The notes under the pieces are model-generated. The model did not search any database, had not been told where the DNA came from, and saw nothing but the letters and a program-made list of their open reading frames with translations. Of a stretch of 64,000 nucleotides of DNA, positions 12,301 to 24,179 are shown piece after piece. Each line of letters begins with the position of its first letter. Position 1 is the stretch's first letter. The stretch is from Trileptium ribeirensis (lineage: Eukaryota; Nematoda; Enoplea; Enoplida; Thoracostomopsidae). Location: the NCBI GenBank assembly GCA_030248225.1, contig JASANE010029202.1:1-64000 (forward strand), given 5' to 3'. Position numbers and translations under genes: made by a program.

Positions 12301-15000
12301 GTAACTGATGCGTGGTGCCTACACACAAATATCCTGTCAATATCCTAATTCAATTATGTATATATATATATATGATGTCGCACACGGGTCCCATCAACTT
12401 ATCCGATCATAGCAGCAAAGCAACCTTCGGTACTTTAATATCGGCGAGTTTCGATCTGATACTTCGTTATATCATGACAAAGTAAATTCGAAAATCTTTG
12501 CTTTCTTGATGGAACATGCGAATAAAGTTTTTAGCATTCCGACCGATAAACACGACTCTGATCCAGCAATTAATCTGCCTCTAGAGCAAGACAGAGTGCT
12601 ACACCGTTGCAAAAAATTTTGGCGTCGTAAACTTAAATTGAAGATTTGAATTGGTCGATTCACTATGAAAAAATTGCTCTGGCATATATAATTAGAGGCA
12701 GTAAAACGACATAATAAATATACATTAACTCAGTTTTCAAACACAGTCCTGCAGGTTCAATTTAGTACATTCAAATCAAATTTTGGAAATATTTACAGAA
12801 CAATTTAAAATAGCAACCTTCGCGAATAAAAAATTTTTTCGCTATTTTTCATGAATGTTTTTCTACTGCCAATGATAAGTCAAATCTTTCTTGCACCAAT
12901 TCTTCCGCAGTTGCCAATGTATTCAAAAAAATATGGAAAGTTTTTATTGCTACAGCTAGGTAAGATGAAAGGGCAAAATTTAACTCACTTTTTAGCGAAA
13001 ATTTGCATTGAAAAAAAATTTTACTTAATGAAAAAACTATTTTGAAGTTTCGTGAAAAAAAAATATTTTTTTTAAATTATAAAAATTTACTCGACAAGAA
13101 ACATAAAAACTACTAAAGCATTCGCACATTCTAAACATACATTGCGTACATATTATCACGCAGAGGCTTTCTATATAACCAAAGTTGGTGATGGCACCGA
13201 ACGAAATTGGTTGATAACGTTATTATAAACCAAAGATACTGTAACCAAAAATGTTGAACTAATATTGTATGGTATACCTTTCTACACTTTGTAGGTATAC
13301 TAAACTCAGGAAGGCTGTACATACAGCCAAATTACGTATTGCTTTATGAGCCAAATATATAAGTTTAAAAAGTACCCCATAAAAGTGAAAATGTTAAAAT
13401 TTTTACGGAGCAGGTATTTTGCTTGTTGGGATGAACTATGGGATTATGGTGTTATTTGAGCCGTTAAACAAGTTAGTTTCATTGTTTCAACACCGTATTC
13501 GCTGTGTCATTATCGACGAAGCCGCAGCAAAATTTGGCGAACTTTGACACCAAAAGAGCCAAATTTAGCCATATTTCCAATAGAGACATGTGGGTGAATC
13601 CATCGTGTTTCTAATTATATAATACATTTTACAATGCACATCTTAATACTACACATTGCTTCTAACCAGATAATATATTAGGCACAAATTTGCTTTTATT
13701 TCAGGTCTTAACTCTTATTTAGCGCAAAACTACAAAACAAATTTGTTTTTGTTTCATGTGTGCATGTCAAAGAAAATTCGTACTGGTGCGTAAAATCGTA
13801 GATTAATGATTATTTTAGGCGGTTAGTCTATTATAACTTATTGTTTTGTTATAATATTCATGCAATAATAGTGATAGTATCATGCAGTTATAATATTGAT
13901 AGTTTGACAAGCCATGTAATTAGTGATAATATAGGAAAATCCTTGTTTTTGGATGCATAATTATTTGAAACTATAGCCACTTAAGATATGTGCATAGTAA
14001 CTTTATTGCTCCATGTCAGAATGAAAAAAAATTATTTTACTAGTGGCCAATAGTAGCTGAATATTGCATTATAATAAAATTACTTCATCCTGCCAAAGTT
14101 TAAACGCAAATTGATTGCATAAACGGTTGTCGCAATCGTTCAGTCTTGTGCTTATGTTCGGTTTGTTCATTTATATTATGTTATCGTTGATTGATTTTCG
14201 AGGTGATATCATAATATACGTAAATTACTGTTTGTGTTCGATGTTAAGATGGTTAGCCGTCAACGGCTTTCGTAGAAATTTTATGTAACACACAATGGAA
14301 CAATCGGTTCTAGGCGTAATCTGGTGAAAATGTAATTTGAATTGGTAACGTTGGTTTAGATGGCCGGCAATGAGACCTACACCAGAAATCACTGTCGCTT
14401 TTTGATTGTGTGAGCAGCGATTTATATCATGCGAACGTCGATTAAACAGCAGTCATTTTTGGCCAGTACTATATGTAGTCAATTTTGGTATTGCGTAAAC
14501 GCAGACGACCTACAAAAATTAAAACCATAATAGTACCTTACGACGCACTGCAAGTGATTTACCTATCCATTGTTCCTATAAATGCGTTCATAACAATAAA
14601 TCATGTACACAAATAACTAAATGTGCCGGTATTTATATTAATTTGGTCATACATACAGTCCCGCCTCAAATAAATTTAATCATTCGCCAAGCATTTGGGG
14701 ACTAATATGTCAACAAGTAAAATAAATTTAGTAAAATAAATAGCTAGTGCATATCGTAGCTGACAAGATCAAATCAGCATTAAGTCGACTCACTTACTGT
14801 TGAGGTAAGAGAAACTGGTCCATCAATAATTTGTTTCTCGGGAACTACACATCGATGGTGTTTGCTGATATGAGAAGAATACATAAAGTACTCACTGGAA
14901 ATGACTGCTGCATTTCAGGCTAGATTTTGAAAGTAGAAAAATTATTGGCACGCTCAAGATTTCGGAAGTATTAGAATTAATGAATATATGTTTTTTTACA
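9373..15000. other. AT-rich DNA with no supported gene
   Basis: About 5.6 kb without a convincing coding exon, RNA gene or repeat. It contains a short TA microsatellite near 12357-12373 and scattered small open frames without motifs. It may be the intron of a flanking gene. Confidence 0.6.
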
Positions 15001-15070
15001 AATTTCTTTCGAGCGAGCTAAATTGCGGCGAGACGCGAGCAAGCCACAGTGATTTATGGCGAGTACTGTA
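15001..15070 (+). mobile_element. Right-end fragment of a CAGTACTCGCCAC-family miniature element
   Basis: The sequence GAGCGAGC ... ACGCGAGCAAGCC ... TATGGCGAGTACTG is followed by TA at 15069-15070. It matches the right end of the element at 17945-18155, including the adjoining GAGCGAG-type interior. No matching left end was found close by, so it is a truncated or decayed copy. Confidence 0.5.
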
Positions 15071-17305
15071 AGATGTTTTGTACATATTTTTTTGTACAAA
15101 GGAGTAACCGGAATTGCGGTCCGGGGAAAATCGTGTTCCGGTTGCGTTACTCGTAAAAGGCAAAAGCAAAACGAAACCGGAATTCTAGTTTATAAATTCT
15201 GTTCTATTCTACATTTTTGGTTCAGAGTTGTGGTCCACACAATCGTTTTTATATGCACAGTGACCAAGCTCGTGTGCAACCCGACAAACCTTTTAAATCT
15301 ACAAATTGTCCCTAAAAATTGAGTGGGAGAAATACTTTCTGTAGGATTTTTCATAACTGTGTAGAAATTGTTCATATTCAGCTATGTTAACAATATGCCA
15401 GGGGATGGTTGTAGCAGTAGTTTTATCCACTCGAGAGCTAACGTGGTATAATCAAATTGAACCCGTTTAGCCTTATATGTACAATATTTAAAAGTATTTT
15501 GGCCGGATCTGGCAAACTTGAACATGGTACCGCAACACAAAATACTGAGTGTTTTACATTGCTGTAAGTTTGTCTGACACAAATTGCGTCGAGCGCTAGC
15601 CAGTCAGCTTCTAAATTTTGTTAATCGGTATACAGTGGAAGTTAAATACAATCTCCGAAAACCGGTTTCTTGGTAATGAACTATGTTTTTATTGTTGAAT
15701 GTGCGGAACAGTGTCATTGTTTGTCTCATTTATACCTTCAGTTCAGAAATTTATAGAATACCTTAAGTAATTTTTCTTTCAGAACTGGAGAAACCAATAA
15801 TATCAAGTTTACTGCGGAATAACATGTAACAACTCTATAGCTTTAGTAACTCGAGGTTATGGAAAACAGAGCCCAATTTGTCTAGTTGACGGTTCAGTAG
15901 TTGCGTGCACATTTAATATGTCGAATTTGCAAGTCTGTATTGTAAAGTATATTTTGCTGTGTTGGCGGATCGAAAAACCAGACAAACACTATTTCGAGCT
16001 ATAAATATAAAATTTTGAGCTTCCTGAGCCTGTTTAAGGTGTCGAAGACGTATTATATTTATCGGATTTAAAGTATTGAGATCGGGTTACTTTAAAACTT
16101 CAATACAAAAATTATTTTATCAATAATCCACAGGTCCTTTATTTCTTCCTTCATTTGTTCTACTCTATATAGATTTGTAATATCAAGTTCCGCTTCTGTT
16201 TCAAACTTAATTTTCCGGTTGCTGTTTGCCTTTCCTGTAAATTTTGGGTCGTGCTATTCCCTGCTTTGTACTTACCATGTTCCAGACAAAAAAAGATTAA
16301 CTGACGTGAGCAACTAGTGTTAAACACAGTTTTACAAAGATTTCGAAACAATTGTCGACAGTTTCACCACATCAGGACAAATCCTGAAAATTATCATGAA
16401 CTAACGAATAGCATTACCGCTTGTTTCGTTTACCGCCTTATTTACAGTTGCATGGTAATGTGATCACTGTGGATGCTGCGTGATAAATTCATTGTTATTG
16501 TGACTACATTTTAGGGCTATACTCCGTTGCACATGGCCGCAATGTTTCAGCAAGCAGGAGCAGCACAACTCCTGGTGGATGTATATAGTAAGTGGAGGCA
16601 ATAATGTGAATAATGTGGTAGTATTAAACAGTGGCGTCGCCAAAAAATATTGAATTTCGATTATGTACCAATGGGTTTACTTAAGGTAATGCCAAACATT
16701 CTATAAAAAAAGTTTGTTCCCTGTGATTTCTGAAATAAAAGGCAGACATGTACATATGTATGGTCTCTGATGTATGTGCGTACATAATGGCATCCGTCAT
16801 TTACATAATAGTCATTAACAATCTTGTAACTACAGACAAATAATACTTCGATTATCGTATACCGCAAAAATTTCAAATTTGAAGACACGATTGAAATGAA
16901 GGATTATACATTTCGTTAGAAATTTAGTAAAAATCGTGCTTTCTTAGGGAGAAACCACAAACCCCTGACGAGGGTGTTTGTAAGTGAAACGAAGAGAAAC
17001 CGCAATATACCGTTACATTTCGACAGTAAATCTAAGTTAATCTAAGTCGTGTATTTCATATTTTTCCCGTCAGGTTTAGTAGTCTAGTGGGTATTTCCGG
17101 AACGTGAAATATATTGGGATATACTATGATTTTGGCTCTTCTGTCTGCCAACAATATTCTAATTTACCCCAAAAATGAACAAATGTCTCCGTCAGCTCCA
17201 GTTTGGAGCAATAAAATGAATTTTGACCGTGTTAATAATATCTCGCTATTCGTATTTTGTAGTTTGGCGAGTAGCTGAGAATTTCAGTATGACTTTAGGT
17301 AATGG
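15071..17305. other. AT-rich DNA with no supported gene
   Basis: Small open frames (for example 15056-15322 + and 16160-16351 -) show no recognisable motifs or splice context. No repeat or RNA gene was seen. Confidence 0.55.
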
Positions 17306-17449
17306 ACAGTATTCGTCAGAAGTGTCTGTGGCGTTTGAAATGACCGAACAGCTCCCGAACAAATGTAAAAAAGCGTGCTAAAACAGAGATCTAGAACAGA
17401 ATACGAACGTTTGTTCGAACCAACAACTCTATTTTGTGGCGAGTACTGC
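17306..17449. mobile_element. Miniature inverted-repeat element, same family, 144 bp
   Basis: The right end TTGTGGCGAGTACTG (17435-17449) is the family terminus. The left end CAGTATTCGTCAGAA at 17306 matches its inverse at about 12 of 15 positions. The interior contains a short GAACNAACGTTCG dyad. The flanking TA duplication is not intact. It is a decayed, non-autonomous copy. Confidence 0.45.
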
Positions 17450-17537
17450 ACATGTATTACCTATACACACAAATTATTGATTCTAATATTAAATTTTTGA
17501 TTGAAACATCAGTTGTATTTAAATCTAGTTCTATAGA

Positions 17538-17832
17538 CCAAGTCATGTAAATCAAAATTTCTAGAATGATTCCAATATACTCTTTCGGTGAGAGTCGGTT
17601 ACAGTTCTCCCGAAGGCAGTTGGTTAAAAACCGATTAATATCAAGAGTGCATGGGGAAGAGTATGTCACCATCACTCCAAGTCATGTCACCAAGTCATGT
17701 AAATCAAAATTTCTAGAATGATTCCAATATACTCTTTCGGTGAGAGTCGGTTACAGTTCTCCCGAAGGCAGTTGGTTAAAAACCGATTAATATCAAGAGT
17801 GCATAGGGAAGAGTATGTCACCATCACTCCAA
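17538..17832. repeat. Recent 152-bp tandem duplication
   Basis: The block starting CCAAGTCATGTAAATC at 17538 is repeated from 17690. The copies differ at one visible position over about 140 bases (GCATGGGG versus GCATAGGG). The junction carries a small repeated CAAGTCATG. Near-identity points to a recent event or an assembly duplication. Confidence 0.9.
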
Positions 17833-17944
17833 TGTTAACCTGTGTTTGATGATACTGGCGGTTTCGGTTCCAGGGTAATTTTCAAGAGACCCCCAGTTTT
17901 GTAGTTAGCTCGGACGTCCTATTTTAAGGGTTGGATGAACAGTA

Positions 17945-18155
17945 CAGTACTCGCCACAATTGACCGCTGCTCGCTCGCGACTCGCTCGTTGCTCGCTCGC
18001 GACTCGCTCGTTGCTCGCTCGCGACTCGCTCGTTGCTCGCTCGCGACTCGCTCGTTTCTCGTTCGGGACACGCTCGTTGCTCGCTCGTTGCTCGCTCGCG
18101 ACTCGCTCGTTGCTCGCTCGCTCGTAAGGCAGCAGTCCAATTGTGGCGAGTACTG
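17945..18155. mobile_element. TA-flanked miniature element with internal GC-rich minisatellite, 211 bp
   Basis: Terminal inverted repeats are CAGTACTCGCCACAATTG (17945-17962) and its exact complement (18138-18155). The match continues imperfectly for about 8 more bases. Both ends abut TA, the target duplication used by Tc1/mariner/pogo elements. The interior is a run of CTCGCTCGTTGCTCGCTCGCGA-type units of 8-12 bases, 18 bases longer overall in the full period. There is no transposase, so it would depend on an enzyme encoded elsewhere. Apparent open frames on both strands are by-products of the repeat. Confidence 0.85.
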
Positions 18156-18842
18156 TAGCGATCAGTTCATCCGACCTGCTCCTAAAACTGTGGGGTCTGT
18201 CTTAAAACTGAGGGAGGGGCGGTACATGATAGTCCCCCAGAAATAGGGGGAGGTCAGGCCGAAATCACTCGTACCTTCAAACACGGATTTACATTAGAGT
18301 GTTGGGTAGTGGCATACTCTTCCTTTGTGCGCTTTCATTGAAAAAAATAAATTCGGAATCTCATTTTGCAGTCAGAGTAATTTTCTGCCAGGACTGCTGA
18401 GACTATGCCGCGAAAATGCATATAGACTTGGATTAGCCCATTTTGACGCCATTTTTAATTTAATTGAGCTGAATTCACATTGTTATGTGCACCTTAGATT
18501 ATTTTAAAATGTTTCAGATGTTAATTCAGGGTGACGATTGTCGACCGTTTACTACCTTTTAAGATGTGTTGGAGCTGATATACTACGTTCTATCTCGATG
18601 TTCTATGATGTAAGCCTACTGCACGCCACTCTACGTTCAGTCTGTCTGCAAAGCGAAGCAAAAAGGTTAAAAATAGTACCAAAGCGATATTTCTAGCCTA
18701 ATTGACGTAGTGCAGCATCTAGTATTGCAAATTTAATCCGATGTGCTGCCTAACTTAAAATGTTTTGCAGGGTTAAATTATTCATTGAACTGTTTATTAG
18801 TCAAATCATGAATCATTCTCACTCATTCGTAATTAATATCTT
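18156..18842. other. No supported gene
   Basis: Holds one short open frame (18325-18507, +) without motifs. It ends at the foldback element. Positions 18590-18655 are locally less AT-rich but not recognisable. Confidence 0.5.
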
Positions 18843-20145
18843 TTGAGCGGAGCGAGGCGAAGCCGAGCGAAGCGTTTTTATTTTCTGTCTGGGAGCAAAA
18901 AAGTCAATGTCCGTTCGTCTTTCATGGATCTCAAAAATCACTGAACCTATTTCAAAAAACTTTTTTTGTTTGAAAGCTTATCATATGAGGATGTGCACTT
19001 GATATTTGGGATTAAAAAATTTTGAGTGGTTAATTAGTAATTAGCGGATTAGTTACGCTTATGCAGCTAAAATAGAGAATTTTGCAATATTTGTGTTATT
19101 TATTAAAATAGAATCGTTTTGATCAAACCATTATAGGTTTTTTGGGTCGAAGAATTCAAATATAATATTTTTACCAATGATAAAGCCCTATGCAATGTAG
19201 TTACAAGAACATAAAATTCAGTACATTCGTAATGCCACAGCCCAAGCTCCGCTCACAAATGTAGTTCCACTACCGACTAGTGATTTTCTGTCTGGGAGCA
19301 AAAAAGTCGATGTCCGTTCGACTTTCATGGATCTCAAGAACCACTGAACCTATTTCAAAAAACTTTTTTTGTTTGAAAGCTTAGCATGTGACAATGTGCA
19401 CCTGATGTTTGGGATTAAAAATTTTTGAGTGGTTAATTAATAATTAGCTGATTAGTTACGCTTATGCAGCTAAAATAGAGAACTTTGCAATATTTGTGTT
19501 ATTTATTAAAATAGAATCGTTTCGATTAAACCATTATAGGGTTTTTGGGTCGAAAAATTCAAATATAATATTTTTACCAATGATAAAGCCCTGTGCCCTA
19601 TGCAATGTAGTTACAAGAACATAAAATTAAGTACATTCGTAATGCCACAGCCCAAGCTCCGCTCACAAAATGTATGTAGTTCCACTACCGACTAGTAAAT
19701 GATTAGTCGGTAGTGGAACTACATTTGTGAGCGGAGCTTGGGCTGTGGCATTACGAATGTACTCAATTTTATGTTCTTGTAACTACATTGCATGGGGCAT
19801 AGGGCTTTATCATTGGTAAAAATATTATATTTGAATTCTTCGACCCAAAACCCCTATAATGGTTTGATCGAAACAATTCTATTTTAATAAATAACACAAA
19901 TATTGCAAAATTCTCTATTTTAGCTGCATAAGCGTAACTAATCAGCTAATTACTAGTTAACCACTCAAAATTTTTAATGCCAAATATCAGGTGCACATCC
20001 TCACATGATAAGCTTTCAAACAAAAAAAAATTTTGAAATAGGTTCAGTGGTTCTTGAGATCCATGAAAGACGAACGGACATCGACTTTTTTGCTCCCAGA
20101 CAGAAAATAAAAACGCTTCGCTCGGCTTCGCCTCGCTCCGCTCAA
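18843..20145. mobile_element. Foldback element with three ~410-bp modules
   Basis: The outer ends are TTGAGCGGAGCGAGGCGAAG (18843 onward) and its complement ending at 20145, and the inverted match covers about 32 bases of GAGCG/GCGAAGC sequence. Inside are module A (18881-19283), a direct copy B (19284-19696) and an inverted copy C (about 19703-20107). Each module begins TTTTCTGTCTGGGAGC and ends GTAGTTCCACTACCGACTAG. A short spacer separates B and C. The modules are roughly 95% alike. No transposase is present. It lies in the presumed last intron of the 20421 exon's gene, about 275 bases before the splice acceptor. Confidence 0.9.
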
Positions 20146-20420
20146 TAAATAAAGTGTTTAAAATTTGCTAAACACTTACACGTGCGTCGAAGCTTCCGAC
20201 AACTTCTGATGTTCCGCCATTGCTTTCGTCCATTTAAGGGATTTGCCGAGTGTTTAAAATATATAGCCACTACTATTCTGAATACTTCATGTGAGCCGAA
20301 GTTCAATCCGGTATAAAAAACTTGCTGTGTTACTGTTTTTAATTTAGCACTTGAAGAAATTTTATTGCCGTCAGAAATGAGTATCCTTCCCAATATATTA
20401 ACTCATACTGCGATTTTCAG

Positions 20421-21154
20421 AAGCACGAGATGACATTCGTGATAACAGTGGTCGTTTTGCGTCGGCTTATGCTCACAATCGTCTTAATACTCAAAAGCGG
20501 ACAACTCGCGAAATCTACGAGGCTATTATGTCTGATCCATCCGGATCTGGCAGAATTAGTAAGCCGTACCAAAATAACCGCCACCACGCAGGTGGGCCTG
20601 CGGGACTTCCGAATGCACACTATACTAATATTAAAGCGATTGCACGTGCTAACCTCATTCCTAGTTATGTATCCAATGACTATTATAACTCGTTGGAAAG
20701 TACTAATCATAAGGTTGGGTATAGTTTATTACGGGGTCATAGTAGTAGCTTTAGCGGTCATGTTGGTGCAAATGGCGAAAATAGTAAAGGCGTGTTTGCT
20801 AATGTGGTCCTTCGTCATCTTGAAGTGCCCAAGGCTGATCATCAGCGCATGTCGTATATGAGCGGTGGCTCCCCATCGCCTGTTTTTACAAGTGGCAACA
20901 AGAGCCTCCAATGTACTCCGCCACGGTCTGCGTCAGTGCAATTTAACGGCAGCGGTACCGGTACTCCAAATTCGTCAAATAATAGCACTATGTCCTCACT
21001 TGGTATCGACATTCCAGAAATGCATAGGATTTCCGCTGAGCGGTTATCAGCGCATCATCAGCAATTATTGTTACACGAACAACACGGGCCTTTGAGGGGT
21101 TTTACAAGGGGATTTAGCTTGCGTGCGCTTAAACAAAATAAGCCGGATGGCTAG
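20421..21154 (+). CDS. 3'-terminal coding exon of an unrecognised gene, ~244 residues
   Basis: GCGATTTTCAG ends at 20420 as a splice acceptor, with a TTAACTC branch-point-like match upstream. The frame is open from there to TAG at 21152-21154. The exon starts with two bases that complete a codon, so the intron phase is 1. The protein starts about 36 residues before the first internal ATG at 20528. It opens ARDDIRDNSGRFASAY, continues with a basic KRTTREIYEAIMSDPSG segment, has a Gly/Ser/Asn-rich middle (PSPVFTSGNKS, SGTGTPNSSNNS) and a His/Gln-rich patch (HHQQLLLHEQHG), and ends RGFSLRALKQNKPDG. There is no membrane segment, zinc site or catalytic motif. It looks like a disordered C-terminal tail of a larger protein. 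Codon variety and GC content are higher than in the flanks. Three other open frames overlap it and are shadows. Upstream exons were not identified. Confidence 0.8.
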
Positions 21155-21729
21155 CCAATGTATACTTACTCTGCAGGGTCATGGTGCAATAAGTAATGTT
21201 TTGTTATATTTTTATCATGCTACGGTATAGCACTGGTTGTATTTAGTATGAAAAAACATAAAAATCAATACTATAGAAAAACTTTATCGTTCAGATGCAT
21301 TTTTTTCATTCTCTTATCTGTATAAATTAATGGCACATTTTTTGACCTAAGTGCTGCGCCTCCTCCCCAGCTGGATACAGTGGCTCACCCATAATTTTGC
21401 TAAAGAAGGGACCTGGTGAAAAAACTGAAATGTACTAGTTTGGTCGAAACACCGAATTTGTTCATGACTTTCAGACTTAAGTTATTTTTATTTTCGCGTT
21501 TACCTACAGCGTAGAAAACTTACCAAGAGCACCAGTAGAACACCCAAAATCCAATCTGGCGGCACTTCGCTTGGATGCGCTCATGGCTAGATAGATTCGA
21601 TCCACTGTACAAATTGATGGATTTTGATATATAAACCTTATTGGCAATAATAATATACTTTTAGCTTAAGCCGTTAAACTATGTAATTTCTCAAAATTAA
21701 TTTTCCTGAAAATTAAATATTTTCAGCCG
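21155..21729 (+). other. Probable 3' untranslated region and downstream DNA
   Basis: This follows the stop at 21154. No canonical AATAAA was found in the first 400 bases. The weaker variant ATTAAA-type signals are present further on (near 21710). No coding or RNA feature was seen. Confidence 0.4.
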
Positions 21730-22350
21730 CAAATATAGTAAACTTTCGAGCTTTGTGGGCATCGAACAACAAGCTCGACTGGTGGCTATAGCGAAAGGTA
21801 TTACCCCATTCAGAAGTATTAACGTATAAAAACAGCTGAGTAAGTATAAGTACAGAGACTGGATTAGAAATACGGTCGAGTTTTTGATCTGGAGAAAAAT
21901 TTTGCATCGAGCAGTGATCTCGACAGGTGGCTGTAGCGAAACCGTAATACCGCATGCAGAAGTCTTAACGTATGAAAAGGTAGCTGAGTGTAGTGTATGT
22001 ACAGAAGCTGGATTGGAAATACGTACGTGTTTTTGACTTAGAGAAAGTTTGCATCGAACAGTAATCTCGACAGGTGGCAGTAGCGAAACCGTAATACCGC
22101 ATGCAGAAGTCTTAACGTATAAAAACAGTAGCTGAGTATAGTATAAGTACAGAATATAGATTAGAAAAACGGTGGAGTTTTTGACCTAGAGAATGGTCAT
22201 CGAGCGGTAATCTCGACTGGTGTCTGTGTAGCGGAACAGTAATGCCGTATGTAGAAGTCTTAACGTATAAAAACCGTAGCTGAGTATAGTGCAAGCACAG
22301 AACCTTGATAGGAACTACATTCTAGTTTTGGACCTGAAGAAAATTTCTTG
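21730..22350. repeat. Tandem repeat, ~146-bp unit, about four copies
   Basis: The motif CATCGARCARYAAKCTCGAC begins at 21760, 21905, 22052 and (degenerate) 22198, giving spacings of 145, 147 and 146. Each copy also carries TAGCGAAACCGTAATACCGC and CTTAACGTATAAAAAC. Copies are about 80% alike. Small open frames within it are repeat artefacts. Confidence 0.9.
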
Positions 22351-22854
22351 AGTAATGGTGGATGAACATTGTAATACTAGAATTTGGTTCGTTGCAGACG
22401 AATGCGAGTTATATTTTGGCCGTATACCCAGAGAATATATACATTGCTGCGCTTCATTGAGAGCATTTTTACGCACATAAGTCAGCCTGCTTGCAGTGGC
22501 GCACGTCTAACCTGGATGGCTTTTTGGGGAACACATCAAGACAAAATGGAGTTCCAAAATTTTCAATTTAATTTGCACTGACGATGACACATTCTATATA
22601 ACCTTGTGCTTTGTCTCCCCTGTTGTGTTCTGAATACTGCATCGTGCTGTTCTTTTTTGATAATTTGTTTCAGCGATATAACTTGTGTCTTTTGATTGCA
22701 CTTTGACGTGGCTACAATATATTACCTACTGTTTTTGTACTGAACGTAATGATTTTATAACTTGTCTAGCGTCGTTTTACCAATAATTATACGGAATATT
22801 TTTTTATTTTAGTATTCGTGTTCAAGCTTCTCCACCAAGGCAAAATTTACAGGG
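22351..22854. other. No supported gene
   Basis: Unique-looking sequence with one short open frame (22384-22581, +) without motifs. Confidence 0.5.
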
Positions 22855-23310
22855 AGTGAACTAACGGAGCACCCTTGGTTAATAAACCCGGGGGTGGGCT
22901 CAACTATGGGGTTCAGCTGCCTGAACCGGGGGTCAACAAATATTGTGGCGGATCCGCTGTTCCGAAGATTTTACTATATATTAATATATTCACATTTTTG
23001 GTGATTTTTGACCAAATGGTTAGGTATATCGGCACCATCACTATATTTGCAACAATTACTTAATTATAGCGCCATTTTTATGGTTTAAATGCTTTAGTCA
23101 CTTTTCACTTCACCTTCATGGTTTGTAGTTAATACCTGAACCGGGGGCAACCAAGTATGATGGTGCTCCTCCCGCGGCTCGTCAGCCTGGTAGCCGCCAA
23201 AATATTGTGGCTGCCTTGAACCGGAAGGCAGTTTCTAGCGTAGCAGGGATTTTCCTGGTATCAGCGCGGCCACACCTCCCCCCACCAGGCAGAAGCTAGG
23301 TTTGTATAGT
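22855..23310. repeat. GC-richer block with two CTGAACCGGGGG copies
   Basis: CTGAACCGGGGGTCAACAAATATTGTGGC near 22919 is echoed at about 23136 (CTGAACCGGGGGCAACCAAGTAT) and 23197 (AAATATTGTGGCTGCC). GC content stands out from the surroundings. It resembles element debris, but no terminal repeats or coding domain could be defined. Confidence 0.4.
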
Positions 23311-24179
23311 GATGCTACAGGGTGGTTTTTTGCTTACGACCACAACGACCCCACCTGTGATATGTCTTATCTGGATTATCTGTATGAGCCAGCAGTTTTC
23401 TCGAATAACATGATATGCTGAGTTGCAATATGCTTCTTTTTGAGTGCAACGAAGTAGTGCTCGGCAAATTATTATATGCAGCTTGAACAATGCTTACGCA
23501 CTATTGTAACATGTATTAAAATGTAAACTAACATTTTTGTGTAGATTTCACAAGTTCTGTTCTTTACATATGCGAGAGATGGGAAAACCTGATTTTCAGT
23601 CTCTGGCTCGTGCTTCCCGAATCATGTCCAGCATGCTTTTCCCAAACGATTTTTGGCTTCGCTTGGCTCTGACAGCCAAATCATAGGCTCGGTTATTCAT
23701 GAGCAATGTCCTGCTCGACTTTTCCGATGGAAAGCAAAACTCGACTCAGCTTTTAGACTCCGAGTAATAAAATGTTGTGATACAGTAATCTTAGAAATAA
23801 CATGTAATTACAACAAACCAACTAACGAACTATATATACAGTGGTTTTTAGAGCTTCTAAGAGCCGAACCGAAGTTAGCTATTGCTGTTCGTTGACTATT
23901 GTAATATGCATCAATTTTTATAATTATGTTCATTATTTTAGCAAAGCTTTTAAGCGCCGACCATAGGTTTTTCAGACTCATTATGCTGGGCTTGGCCGCC
24001 TATCACTGACAGGTCTTAGATTCCGATGCTCAGACGGCTTCGGCCCTATATCGGGATCCTAAATGCTAAATTCTCACCTCTAGCGTATGCGCTCGATATT
24101 GCATCGCATACTCCGTACTGAGTTGAATATATTTCTCTGTTCGCTCGTTATTCGCTAACATTAGTGCTTATCCTGTGTA
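23311..24179. other. No supported gene
   Basis: Open frames at 23296-23490 (-) and 23653-23895 (+) carry no recognisable motif. No repeat was seen. Confidence 0.5.

Noticed and set aside
17919..18246. Frames on both strands with SLATRSLLAR or ERATSESRASNE repeats
   Set aside because: They are by-products of the CTCGCTCG minisatellite inside the miniature element.
20430..20861. 143-codon frame and several others overlapping the 20421 exon
   Set aside because: These are shadows of the real coding frame. They lack a splice-consistent start and have unlikely hydrophobic composition.
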